DNA from: Leeuwenhoekiella sp. MAR_2009_132
GTDB taxonomy: Bacteria; Bacteroidota; Bacteroidia; Flavobacteriales; Flavobacteriaceae
NCBI RefSeq assembly: GCF_000687915.1
Contig: NZ_JHZY01000002.1
Location: 124,001 to 188,000, forward strand
Direction: 5' to 3'
DNA length: 64,000 nt
The position numbers were made by a program, and so were the translations under genes. Each line of letters begins with the position of its first letter. Positions within the stretch are counted from its first letter, which is position 1. The notes below the pieces were generated by a model that searched no databases, was not told the origin of the DNA, and saw nothing but the letters and a program-made list of their open reading frames with translations. Shown one piece after another: positions 36,231 through 44,968 of the stretch.

Positions 36231-36867
36231 TCAGAATTACATTATCCATTATACTTGGAAAATATAAAAAGGCGAATCCTGATTTAATGGCAGTATTTTT
36301 GTGGTAGTCGCATAGCAATAGAATGTAATTTTTTGTTAAATATTAAGTCAAATGAGGAAATCTGTAAAATGGTTTAATATGTTTTAGTTTTCTTTGACCT
36401 AATATAATAAATGTTAAAGAATATCATTTTTAATGATATGAATGGTATTTAAAAATATTGTTTTTAAATTGCCTCAAAATTTTTTCTTAAATAGAAATAG
36501 GGTAGAATTGGCCTCTGTTTAGAATAGTAAATCCGTGAGCTGTAGGGGGCGTTACGTATTATGCTGTCTTGCAAGCCCGTTCTGCCTTTTTTTATTTAGT
36601 ATAGGAATCTAATTAATAGTTCCACTTTTGAATTTCTTAGATTAAGCAATTTTATCATTATCAAATATAAATTACCTCAACTGTTTAAGTATAATAGTCT
36701 TATAGATTATTATACTTCTAAGTACTTTAAAAAATATTAAAAACTTTTAGGTGCTATAGAAGGTTCAGATATTCTAAGCATAGAAATACATAGCGAAGTC
36801 TATTCGCTAATTTTACATAGAAATAGATATTAATTATTTTAAATAAAAGAGTGTAAATAGTCTTATT
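36231..36867. other. 637-base intergenic region between the DASS transporter and rpe
   Basis: Very A+T-rich, without a credible gene. A short stretch near 36519-36603 reads, with one stop, as VNP*AVGGVTYYAVLQAR, reminiscent of an adhesin Ig-like segment. A 10-bp inverted repeat AAGTATAATA/TATTATACTT spans 36687-36717, and TAGCGAA/TTCGCTA spans 36791-36809. The words CCTGATTTAATGGCAGTATTTT (near 36278) partly match the region upstream of proC near 45177. None is a convincing terminator. Confidence 0.4.
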
Positions 36868-37527
36868 TTAAGACATGATCTTTTTTAAGTCTTTAATAAT
36901 TTCAGTAGGGTTTTCAGCATTAAATACAAAACTCCCTGCGACAAGAATATCGGCTCCGCTTAGTAGCAGTTTTTTAGCATTTTGATCGGTTACACCGCCA
37001 TCTATTTCAATAAGCGTGTTTGCTTTTGCATTTAAAATGATTTCTTTCAGCTCTCTTACTTTTTTATAGGTATTTTCTATAAAAGATTGACCGCCAAATC
37101 CTGGATTTACGCTCATAATTATGACCTGATCTATATCTTGAATAACGTCTTTAAGTAGGTAAACCGGGGTGTGAGGATTTAAAGCAACACCAGCTTTCAT
37201 CCCTTCAGCCTTAATGGCTTGTAGTGTTCTATGTAAGTGTGTGCAAGCTTCATAGTGTACAGTTAGGTTTGTAGTCCCTAATTGGGCAAATGTTTTAATG
37301 TAGCGATCAGGATCTACTATCATTAAATGAACATCTATAGTTTTTGTGGCATGTTTTGTAATCGCTTTTACAACCGGAAAGCCAAAAGATATATTAGGAA
37401 CAAAAACTCCATCCATAATATCTACATGAAACCAGTCTGCTTCACTTGCATTAATCATCTTTATATCACGTTCAAGATTCGCAAAATCTGCAGCGAGTAA
37501 TGAGGGTGCAAGGTAGGTAGGTTTCAT
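36868..37527 (-). CDS. rpe: Ribulose-phosphate 3-epimerase
   Basis: Cytosolic pentose-phosphate enzyme that interconverts D-ribulose 5-phosphate and D-xylulose 5-phosphate. The (beta/alpha)8 barrel motifs are complete: APSLLAADFANL (catalytic region at the N-terminus), WFHVDIMDGVFVPNISFG with metal-binding His/Asp, DVHLMI, MSVNPGFGGQSFI and IEIDGGV, with GADILVAGSFVF binding phosphate. The 219 residues match the family norm of about 220. It lies 29 bases downstream of the BLUF gene on the same strand, so the two may be co-transcribed, although no functional connection is known. Confidence 0.96.
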   Translation of the reverse strand: MKPTYLAPSLLAADFANLERDIKMINASEADWFHVDIMDGVFVPNISFGFPVVKAITKHATKTIDVHLMIVDPDRYIKTFAQLGTTNLTVHYEACTHLHRTLQAIKAEGMKAGVALNPHTPVYLLKDVIQDIDQVIIMSVNPGFGGQSFIENTYKKVRELKEIILNAKANTLIEIDGGVTDQNAKKLLLSGADILVAGSFVFNAENPTEIIKDLKKIMS

Positions 37528-37555
37528 AAGGGTAATTCTTGATTGGTATGTAAAA

Positions 37556-37963
37556 TTACATATTAGAAAGTATTTTCTCTAATATCGATATGGTAGAATC
37601 TAATTTTGGATTTTCTAAAAGTTTTAAATTTAGGAGATGATTTTTTAAAAGTTCTAAAACAATTTTATTTTTAGGAACTAAAAACCCGGATTCATAATCA
37701 CTAAAAAGTCGATTTGTGGATTGGTTTTCTAGGATTTGGGTAACATTTTTATGCCGCCTGTCTTTTTTGATTTTATTAAACAGCTTTAAAACATTTTCTT
37801 TCTCTCCTTCTAATAACTGGAGGTAGTTACCATCTTTGTATACCAGAAATCCAGAGATATCAAGAATAGTATTCCAATTTGCTACATTATTCAAAATATC
37901 GTTAACAATCTCAGTATTAGATGAATTTGAAGATTCGCTGACATATATCAAATAGTAAAACAT
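37556..37963 (-). CDS. BLUF-domain blue-light photoreceptor
   Basis: Short FAD-binding photoreceptor consisting of little more than one BLUF domain (135 residues). Light sensing depends on a Tyr-Gln-flavin hydrogen-bond switch; the matching residues are Tyr7 in LIYVSE, probably Asn31, and Gln49 in NYLQLLEGE. KKDRRHKNV is also typical of the family. The ATG at 37963 puts the first beta strand at residue 3, as in other BLUF proteins. A longer frame starting at 38032 would read through the rpoD terminator hairpin and is rejected. No enzymatic output domain is attached, so it must signal through a partner protein; none is evident nearby apart from a hybrid kinase beyond rpoD. Confidence 0.88.
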   Translation of the reverse strand: MFYYLIYVSESSNSSNTEIVNDILNNVANWNTILDISGFLVYKDGNYLQLLEGEKENVLKLFNKIKKDRRHKNVTQILENQSTNRLFSDYESGFLVPKNKIVLELLKNHLLNLKLLENPKLDSTISILEKILSNM

Positions 37964-37994
37964 AAAATAAATTGGAGAATAAATAAGATACAAT

Positions 37995-38022
37995 AAAAAT
38001 CCCCGGTAATCAGCCGGGGATT
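37995..38022 (-). terminator. Terminator of rpoD
   Basis: AATCCCCGG and CCGGGGATT form a perfect 9-bp stem with a seven-base loop, followed on the minus strand by TTTTATTG. It sits 139 bases after rpoD and just ahead of the BLUF start. Confidence 0.85.
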
Positions 38023-38160
38023 CATTCATCAATCAAAAAACGAACAGTTATGATAAACTGTTGTTGTCTTAAATATTGTTTTTTGGGGTCTTATTCTGGT
38101 AGGCAATTTAATAAAAAAGTATCAGCAAGCCCCATATTTAACGAATTCTTGTAAAAATAA

Positions 38161-39024
38161 CTATCCTAAATAGGTTTTTAAAATTTTACTTCTTGAGGTA
38201 TGTTTTAATCGTCTGATTGCTTTTTCTTTAATCTGGCGTACACGCTCGCGAGTAAGGTCGAAGGTTTCTCCTATTTCTTCTAATGTCATAGGATGTTGAT
38301 TACCTAAACCAAAATATAAACGCACTACATCTGCTTCTCTAGGAGTCAATGTGTCTAAGGCTCGCTCTACTTCGGTGCAAAGCGATTCATTTAATAACTC
38401 ACGATCTGGGTTAGGCGATTCTCCAAAACGAAGAACATCGTATAACGTAGAATCTTCACCAGATATTAATGGCGCATCCATACTTACATGGCGTCCTGCA
38501 TTTTTTAATGACTCTTTTACGTCATTAATACTCATGTCTAGTTCTTTAGCAATTTCTTCTGGGCTGGGTGGTCGTTCATGTGCTTGCTCTAAATAAGCAA
38601 AAGTTTTATTAATCTTATTAATAGAGCCTATTTTGTTTAATGGCAATCTTACAATACGCGACTGTTCTGCTAGTGCTTGTAAAATAGACTGTCTAATCCA
38701 CCATACCGCATAAGAGATAAATTTAAAACCACGAGTCTCATCAAAACGTTGCGCAGCTTTAATTAACCCTAAATTTCCCTCATTAATTAAATCTGGTAAG
38801 GTTAATCCCTGGTTTTGGTATTGTTTAGCAACAGAAACTACAAACCTTAAGTTTGCTTTGGTTAGTTTCTCAAGTGCTCTCTGGTCACCTGCTTTAATAC
38901 GTTGTGCAAGTTCTACTTCTTCGTCTGCAGTGATAAGGTCTACTTTACCTATTTCCTGTAGATATTTGTCTAAAGAAGCAGTCTCTCTGTTTGTAACCTG
39001 TTTTGTAATTTTAAGTTGTCTCAT
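38161..39024 (-). CDS. rpoD: Primary sigma factor, Bacteroidota short RpoD type
   Basis: Housekeeping sigma factor that directs RNA polymerase to Bacteroidota promoters (TTTG / TAnnTTTG type). Its 287 residues lack the acidic region 1.1 and the non-conserved insertion of proteobacterial sigma-70, as normal in this phylum. Visible are region 1.2 ([20 protein letters not shown], split as [10 protein letters not shown] and LITADEE), region 2 ([44 protein letters not shown]), region 3 ([12 protein letters not shown]) and region 4 with its helix-turn-helix ([20 protein letters not shown]). It is monocistronic, with a strong terminator. An ECF-like promoter appears upstream (annotated separately), hinting at stress induction. 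Confidence 0.96.
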   Translation of the reverse strand: MRQLKITKQVTNRETASLDKYLQEIGKVDLITADEEVELAQRIKAGDQRALEKLTKANLRFVVSVAKQYQNQGLTLPDLINEGNLGLIKAAQRFDETRGFKFISYAVWWIRQSILQALAEQSRIVRLPLNKIGSINKINKTFAYLEQAHERPPSPEEIAKELDMSINDVKESLKNAGRHVSMDAPLISGEDSTLYDVLRFGESPNPDRELLNESLCTEVERALDTLTPREADVVRLYFGLGNQHPMTLEEIGETFDLTRERVRQIKEKAIRRLKHTSRSKILKTYLG

Positions 39025-39063
39025 AGGACTATTACGTGTATTAAGTTGTTTAAACTATATCTT

Positions 39064-39090
39064 ATACGTAAGGGCATATAAAAAGGTTAC
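39064..39090 (-). promoter_or_regulatory. ECF-sigma-like promoter upstream of rpoD
   Basis: On the minus strand GTAAC and CGTAT are separated by exactly 17 bases, about 40 bases ahead of the rpoD ATG. AAC-containing -35 and CGT-containing -10 elements with 16-17 base spacing are typical of extracytoplasmic-function sigma promoters. The housekeeping TAnnTTTG element was not obvious here. Confidence 0.35.
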
Positions 39091-39177
39091 AAAAAAAATG
39101 AAATTTATTTAGAAAATTTTAACAATATTATTTTTAAGTACTTGTAAATAACTTTATGTGGCTATGTGTTGATCTTG

Positions 39178-41901
39178 TTATTCTTGTTTTAGTTTGATTA
39201 TCAGAATATTAATTTCAATAAGTGCTTTGGTGTATATTTCTTCAAATGCCCGTAAATGTTTTTTAGCTTCCTCCGTTTTTGATGGAACTATTATAGTACT
39301 TTCTATTTGCTGTAAATGATGCCCATGTGTAGTCATACCCAAATTCATAAAACTTGATTTCAATTTGTGTGCTAAGGTACTTGCCCTGGGATAATATTCC
39401 CGGGCAACACAATTTCTAAGGCTATTTAAATCTTCCGGTGTTTCACTTATAAATACTTCGAGTAAAGAAATAATAAATGCGGTATCATTATCAAATATTT
39501 CTAGTAGCTGCGCGATGTTTACATAGTTTGTACTTTCTGTACTTTCGGTATTTTCAATTATTCTGATAGTTTCTTCAGTATTTATGACAGGTTTTTCATC
39601 TGAAATAAGCCAGTATAAAACTTCTTTTAAATCTTCTTCTTTTAAAGGTTTTGTGAGGTAAAAATCTATACCTGCTTTAATTGCATTTTTTCTAGATTCT
39701 GGAAAAACATCTGCAGAGCAGGCTACGATAGGAACTTTATGTAATGAGTCTTTGTGAGATTGTCGTATTAATGAAATTGCTTCGAGACCATTCATTACCG
39801 GCATATGCATATCCATCAAAATAAGATCGTATTGAACTGAATTGTTTTTATAAATAGCAACTGCTTCTTCACCATTTTCTGCAATATCTGCTTCTACACC
39901 CAGCCCCTGTAGCAGTTGACGTATATAGAACTGATTCATCTTATTATCTTCGGCTACTAAGATGCGCAAATCACTAAGTCTAGCGCTGTTTGTATGTTTG
40001 TGAAGATCTGTATTTTTAATTTTTTTGAGTTTACTACTTTTAAAATCAATAGTGAATGAAAAGGTTGATCCTTTACCCAGTTCACTTTCAGCATTTAACT
40101 TACCTTGTTGAAGTGCAATAAGTTCTCGTGTTATTGTAAGCCCTAATCCCGTACCGTTTATTTTAGCATTTTCTTTACCCTCAACCTGATAAAAACTTTC
40201 GAATATACTTTCTAATTTATCAGGGACAATGCCTATTCCGGTATCGGTAACTTTAAATTCTATAGTATTTGAATGTTCAGTTTTATTTAAAAGATTTAAC
40301 TCAATGCATATATAGCCTTTTTTAGTAAATTTTATAGCATTGCCTACAAGATTAGTAAGAATTTGATTCAGCCTAAATTGATCTCCAACCACAATTTTAG
40401 GAATGGTATCATCTATTTCAACACTAATTGCAATACCCTTTTCTTTACCTTTAATTTCAAATCCTGAAGTAAGGTTTGTAACTACTTCTCGCAGATTAAA
40501 ATCTAAGGATTGCAAAGTAAGTTTACCAGCTTCAATTTTAGAAAAGTCAAGAATATCATTAACTATAGAGAGTAAATTTTTTGCTGAAAATGAAATCCCG
40601 TCAATATTTTTTCTCAAAAGTTGTTGATCTTGTAAGTCGCTTTTTGAGATTATTTCAGAAAGCCCCAAAATCACATTTAAAGGTGTGCGTATTTCGTGAC
40701 TCATATTTGAAAGAAAGGTAGTTTTTGCTTCAGCAACCCGCTCTGCGTTAATTTTGGCCTTAAGGGTATCTTTTCGGTTTGAAATATTCTTAATCAGGGC
40801 CGTAAAGCTATCTTCTGGGGAAGCAAAATTATTAGAAAACGAAATCTCGTAATACGAAGAAATACCGGCTCTGTTTGCAATATCGGTTTCTATGCGGTGT
40901 CCAATTACCTCAGTTTCGGTAACCGAATATAAATTTTGAAGGTCAGTTTTTAATAGCGTTGTTAAATCATCTGGAAAAAGCTTGAATACCGAATTATTTA
41001 CAAGTTCAGTTTTAGTATATCCAAAGATTTTTAAGGCCAGTGTATTACAATCTCTAATTGTGCCTAATGCATCAAACAGCAAATAACCATCTAGCAGATT
41101 TTCTAATATGGAAAAAGTCTCACCATAAACCGGAAAGTTTGCAGGTGGAGTTGATATTTTTTGAATGTCTTTCTTTATAGTATCAAAATCTAAATTGATG
41201 ATGGGTTTTGTTTCATTGAGAATCGAGGTAAATGAATTAGGTATAACATCTGCAATACACGTAACTGCAGGCAGCAGATTGTAATAGATATAAAACTCGT
41301 CTTTAGTAGTGTCAAAGATTGAAGTAACTGTATCTGACCCGAGAAGCTCGTTAAATTCTTTAGTAATTTTAAAAGCATCATCTTTCACTCTTCTAAATGC
41401 ATTTATCTGCTTAACTAAATCATCTGAGCTTTTAAAATTTATTGAAGCTTTTAAAGCCTCAATCCAGGCAATAGTGCTTGCAAGCTCTGTATTTTTTAGT
41501 TTTAATTTTCTAAGAACTGTGAGAAGATAAATACGAGCAATTAGTATTTCTTTGTTTTTACCAGATTCATAAAGTGGCATAAAAGCCATTGAATTTGTTA
41601 TAACTGGAAACTTTTCCCGAAGTTCTTGTCTTAGGTTTTCTTTGGTATTTATATACGCATTATCATAGGTGATTAAGTAATTCTCAAGATCCAAATATAA
41701 ATTAACACAGCATAAATCTGCTGTAAAGACATCATCAGGGTATGTAAAGTTTGCTATTTGCGATTTTAATTCTTGTAATCGTTTGCTATAGGTTCCTAAA
41801 CCTAACAAGTATTGAAAAAATATACTCTTAGGGTCTGTTACTTCTTCTTTGCTGAGTCGGCTGGCTCGTTGGGTAAAAAGACGATCAATAAAAGAGTTCA
41901 T
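39178..41901 (-). CDS. Hybrid sensor histidine kinase with PAS, receiver and HPt domains
   Basis: Multidomain phosphorelay kinase of 907 residues. The first 255 residues form an unclassified helical region without membrane segments. A PAS domain (about 258-380, GYLLFDALGTIRDCN), HisKA with His402 in SHEIRTPLN, HATPase_c (ILTNLVGNAIKFTKKG, TDTGIGI, GTGLGLTI), a receiver domain with Asp697 in LMDMHMPVMNG, and a C-terminal HPt with His845 in AHKLKSS follow. The whole His-Asp-His relay is intact, so phosphate can go on to a separate response regulator, but none is encoded in the window. Lack of transmembrane helices suggests a cytosolic signal. The kinase lies directly upstream of rpoD on the same strand. 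Confidence 0.92.
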   Translation of the reverse strand: MNSFIDRLFTQRASRLSKEEVTDPKSIFFQYLLGLGTYSKRLQELKSQIANFTYPDDVFTADLCCVNLYLDLENYLITYDNAYINTKENLRQELREKFPVITNSMAFMPLYESGKNKEILIARIYLLTVLRKLKLKNTELASTIAWIEALKASINFKSSDDLVKQINAFRRVKDDAFKITKEFNELLGSDTVTSIFDTTKDEFYIYYNLLPAVTCIADVIPNSFTSILNETKPIINLDFDTIKKDIQKISTPPANFPVYGETFSILENLLDGYLLFDALGTIRDCNTLALKIFGYTKTELVNNSVFKLFPDDLTTLLKTDLQNLYSVTETEVIGHRIETDIANRAGISSYYEISFSNNFASPEDSFTALIKNISNRKDTLKAKINAERVAEAKTTFLSNMSHEIRTPLNVILGLSEIISKSDLQDQQLLRKNIDGISFSAKNLLSIVNDILDFSKIEAGKLTLQSLDFNLREVVTNLTSGFEIKGKEKGIAISVEIDDTIPKIVVGDQFRLNQILTNLVGNAIKFTKKGYICIELNLLNKTEHSNTIEFKVTDTGIGIVPDKLESIFESFYQVEGKENAKINGTGLGLTITRELIALQQGKLNAESELGKGSTFSFTIDFKSSKLKKIKNTDLHKHTNSARLSDLRILVAEDNKMNQFYIRQLLQGLGVEADIAENGEEAVAIYKNNSVQYDLILMDMHMPVMNGLEAISLIRQSHKDSLHKVPIVACSADVFPESRKNAIKAGIDFYLTKPLKEEDLKEVLYWLISDEKPVINTEETIRIIENTESTESTNYVNIAQLLEIFDNDTAFIISLLEVFISETPEDLNSLRNCVAREYYPRASTLAHKLKSSFMNLGMTTHGHHLQQIESTIIVPSKTEEAKKHLRAFEEIYTKALIEINILIIKLKQE

Positions 41902-42013
41902 TTAGCTAGGGTGATATGGTGCGATTAAATAGGAGAACAGTATACTAAATTAATCTTTTACTATTACATGTACTTATTTACGGTCATAAATACAACCATT
42001 TCGGTATATGGAA

Positions 42014-42046
42014 TAAAAAAAAGTCTGGCAGTTGCCAGACTTTAAA
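42014..42046 (-). terminator. Terminator of the proCBA operon
   Basis: AAGTCTGGCA and TGCCAGACTT form a near-perfect stem with a very short loop. The A run to the left becomes the U tract on the minus strand, 37 bases after proA. Confidence 0.85.
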
Positions 42047-42082
42047 ATAACCTTAAATAGGTTCCATTAATATATTTAAGTA

Positions 42083-43282
42083 TTAGACCCGAATATGCCC
42101 ATCACCGTATACGTAGTATTTATTAGTTACTAGTTGTTTAAGACCTAAGGGGCCTCTGTGGTGTAATTTATCTGTACTTATGGCAAGTTCTGCACCTACA
42201 CCCATTTGACCGCCATCAGTGAAGCGGGTAGAGGCATTATGATATACAGCTGCAGTATCTATGTTTTCCATAAATCGGGTTGCAGCATCAGTATTCTGGG
42301 TCATAATAGTACTGGAGTGACCACCACTATACGTATTTATTTTTGTCATCGCCTCTTCTAAGCCGGTGACTGCACCCAGTACAATTTTCATGGCCAAAAA
42401 TTCTTCATACCACGTATCTTCTGTAGGCAGAACTTCATTGTCTTTAAGTACTTTTTTAGAAAGTTCATCAGCAAGTACTTCAACTCCTTTACCAATTAAA
42501 ATTTCATTCAATTCTCGTAAGCGAGACTCATAATCAGGTAGATTAGTATCTACTAATACTTTATCAAGCGCATTACAACCTGAAATTTTATCGGTTTTGG
42601 CATTGATGATTACCTCGATTGTTTTTTTCCAGTCTGCTTCAGGATGCACATATAAGAAATTATTTCCTCTACCACTTATTAAGACAGCACACTTTGCATG
42701 CTGCTTAACAAAATCGATTAAGCGCTCGCCACCACGGGGTACAATTAAGTCTAATGGTTGATCAGGATTTCTTAAAAATTCCTGAGTTTCTTCACGGTTC
42801 ATTTGTAACATTGTAATCCAGGACTCATCAAGGCCATTTTCGCGTAATGCCTGTTTCCAGCAATCAACCAAGACAACATTACTATTGTAGGCTTCTTTAC
42901 CACCTTTTAAAAGTATTTTATTGTTTGCTTTAAATGCTAAAACAGCTGCCTCAATAGTGACATCAGGACGCGATTCGTAGATAATCATAATCGTACCAAA
43001 AGGAGCAGTCTTATTCACTATATTTAAACCACTATCTAATGTAATGTTAGATATTTCCTGGCTTACAGGATCTTCCTGCTCTTTTACTTCTTTAATCGCC
43101 TGAATCATTCCTTGTACCTTAGAATCGTTCACCACTAAACGGTCGTAAAGAGCCTGATCATCACGATCAAAAGCTTCTAAATCTTTTTTATTTGCTTCGA
43201 GTATTTCAGATTTTCTTGATTGAATGATTTGCATCATAGAATCAAGAACTTTATTTTTTATCTCTTTTGAGAGTAATTTCAT
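42083..43282 (-). CDS. proA: Glutamate-5-semialdehyde dehydrogenase (gamma-glutamyl phosphate reductase)
   Basis: Second enzyme of proline synthesis: NADPH-dependent reduction of gamma-glutamyl phosphate to glutamate 5-semialdehyde in the cytosol. Aldehyde-dehydrogenase superfamily features are visible: IIYESRPDVTIEAAVLAFKANN, here split at PDVT, the LIVPRGGERLI block, the catalytic Cys in KTDKISGCNALDK, and the C-terminal RFTDGGQMGVGAELAISTDKLH segment (RFTDGGQMGVGAEL), followed by RGPLGLKQL. The 399 residues are close to E. coli ProA (417). It is the last gene of the proC-proB-proA operon, 104 bases after proB, with a terminator behind it. Confidence 0.96.
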   Translation of the reverse strand: MKLLSKEIKNKVLDSMMQIIQSRKSEILEANKKDLEAFDRDDQALYDRLVVNDSKVQGMIQAIKEVKEQEDPVSQEISNITLDSGLNIVNKTAPFGTIMIIYESRPDVTIEAAVLAFKANNKILLKGGKEAYNSNVVLVDCWKQALRENGLDESWITMLQMNREETQEFLRNPDQPLDLIVPRGGERLIDFVKQHAKCAVLISGRGNNFLYVHPEADWKKTIEVIINAKTDKISGCNALDKVLVDTNLPDYESRLRELNEILIGKGVEVLADELSKKVLKDNEVLPTEDTWYEEFLAMKIVLGAVTGLEEAMTKINTYSGGHSSTIMTQNTDAATRFMENIDTAAVYHNASTRFTDGGQMGVGAELAISTDKLHHRGPLGLKQLVTNKYYVYGDGHIRV

Positions 43283-43386
43283 ATTTGTAATTTTTCGGTT
43301 AATAATTCACCCTTGTGGGGTATTTAAAAAACCTGCACTTCTATCAGGTGATAGTTTTAATTCAAAACCATCTTTCATTTAGTTTC

Positions 43387-44157
43387 TTAAGAAGAAAACT
43401 TAGTTCCTATGTTTTTGCCGTCAAGCAAATCTAATATCACATTATGTTTTTTACCATTTGCGATATAACAGGTTATATTTTTTCTGGCAGCATCTTTAGC
43501 GATTTTGAGTTTAGATCGCATACCACCTCGTCCTTCTCCTTCGGCTTTATTGTTTTCTTGAACATATTGTTCAACATTTTCTTCAGGATGCACTTCAGTC
43601 AATTTGTGAGAATCATCATCGTCGGGATGACCGGTATAAAGCCCGTCTGTATCGGTTAATAATATCAATGCATCGGCATTAATTAGCTCTGCAACCAGAC
43701 TTGCCAGCTCATCGTTGTCTGTAAACATAGACATCGTAAGTGATACAGCATCATCTTCATTTGCTATAGGGATAATACCTTCCGATAATAAACCTTCATA
43801 ACAATTTATCATGTTTTCACGATGTTTTCCCGGCGCAAAATCTCGTTTTGTGGCCAAGAGCTGCGCGCAATGCATTCCGAAACTATTAAACATGGTATAA
43901 TAGTGGCGCATCATACGCGGTTGTCCTACTGAAGAGAAAATTTGTCTTCTTGTAGAAGGATCTGTATAGCTGCAATCACCTAAAACTTCTTTACCTGCTA
44001 TTGCAGATCCTGAAGAGACGAGAACAGGTTGATATCCCTTTTCATACAATTCTGCTATTTGTCGTACTAATTCTTGAAGAACAGGACCAACGATTCTGTT
44101 ATTCTTGTTGGTCATAACATTAGTTCCTACTTTAATAACTACACGTTTTGTGCTCAT
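43387..44157 (-). CDS. proB: Glutamate 5-kinase, short form without PUA domain
   Basis: First enzyme of proline synthesis: ATP-dependent phosphorylation of glutamate. The amino-acid kinase fold is complete: VVIKVGTNVMT at the N-terminus, VLVSSGSAIAGKEV, PIANEDDAVS, FTDNDELASLVA, LILLTDTDGLYTG and GGMRSKLKIAKDA. At 256 residues it ends after the kinase fold and lacks the C-terminal PUA domain of E. coli ProB (367 residues). I take the ATG at 44157, four bases after the proC stop, giving MSTKRVVIKVG. An earlier start at 44214 would lie inside proC and adds a tail with no family match. Feedback inhibition by proline is usual for the family. Confidence 0.94.
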   Translation of the reverse strand: MSTKRVVIKVGTNVMTNKNNRIVGPVLQELVRQIAELYEKGYQPVLVSSGSAIAGKEVLGDCSYTDPSTRRQIFSSVGQPRMMRHYYTMFNSFGMHCAQLLATKRDFAPGKHRENMINCYEGLLSEGIIPIANEDDAVSLTMSMFTDNDELASLVAELINADALILLTDTDGLYTGHPDDDDSHKLTEVHPEENVEQYVQENNKAEGEGRGGMRSKLKIAKDAARKNITCYIANGKKHNVILDLLDGKNIGTKFSS

Positions 44158-44161
44158 AACA

Positions 44162-44968
44162 TTATTTTTCTTTACCAAGTTCTGTTGCTCGGTTAAATGC
44201 AGCATAAGCCGCATCTTTAATTAATTCTTTTACATTATTATCTTCCATAGAGTCAAGTGCGGCACGGGTTGTACCACCTTTTGAAGCTACGCGATCCATC
44301 CAAGTTTCTGGTGAAAGATCTGAATCATTAAATAACTTTACAGCTCCTTCAAATGTTTTAGAAACTAATACTTTAGAATCATTTGCAGAGAAACCCATTT
44401 TAAGTGCGGCTTCAAGCATAGATTGCATAAAATAAAATATATATGCAGGACCACTACCTGATATTCCTGTAGACGCATCTATAAAATTCTCATTTTCTAC
44501 GTGAATAGAAGCGCCGGTAGTATCTAATAAATTACGCACGGTTAGAAGTTCTATTCTACTTACAGATTCAGACTCGGTAAATGAGGTAACACCTTTACCT
44601 ACTTTTGCAGGTAAGTTTGGCATAGTACGTATTACTTTACTAACACCTAAACCATCTTGAATCGTCTTAATTGTTACACCCGCCATTAATGACACAAATA
44701 TTTGCTGGTCATTTATATAAGGTTTCATAGATTTAAATAGTGACTGACTGTGAAACGGTTTAACCGCTATAAAAATCACATCTGCCTTGGGTACACATTC
44801 TTCAATGCTATCGTAAGCATCAAACTGAGCCATGGTTGATAGTGCTTCAGTTTTTTCTGGTGATACATCGAATATCATGAGCTTGCGATTGTTTAAAAAT
44901 GGTGATTGTGCCATACCTTCTGCGTAGGTCAATCCCATATTTCCTGCACCTAATACTAATACTTTCAT
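44162..44968 (-). CDS. proC: Pyrroline-5-carboxylate reductase
   Basis: Final enzyme of proline synthesis, reducing pyrroline-5-carboxylate with NAD(P)H in the cytosol. The N-terminal Rossmann motif reads VLGAGNMGLTYAEG. VIFIAVKPFHSQ, VIRTMPNLPAKVGKG and STGISGSGPAYIFYFMQ are family marks, and the C-terminal dimerisation domain includes ASKGGTTRAALD. The 268 residues match the norm. As first gene of proC-proB-proA, with four bases to proB, it probably sets operon expression; its leader contains a perfect hairpin (annotated separately). Confidence 0.96.
   Translation of the reverse strand: MKVLVLGAGNMGLTYAEGMAQSPFLNNRKLMIFDVSPEKTEALSTMAQFDAYDSIEECVPKADVIFIAVKPFHSQSLFKSMKPYINDQQIFVSLMAGVTIKTIQDGLGVSKVIRTMPNLPAKVGKGVTSFTESESVSRIELLTVRNLLDTTGASIHVENENFIDASTGISGSGPAYIFYFMQSMLEAALKMGFSANDSKVLVSKTFEGAVKLFNDSDLSPETWMDRVASKGGTTRAALDSMEDNNVKELIKDAAYAAFNRATELGKEK

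Noticed and set aside
37964..38032. Extended N-terminus for the BLUF protein
   Set aside because: The extension encodes residues absent from BLUF proteins and lies over the rpoD terminator hairpin.
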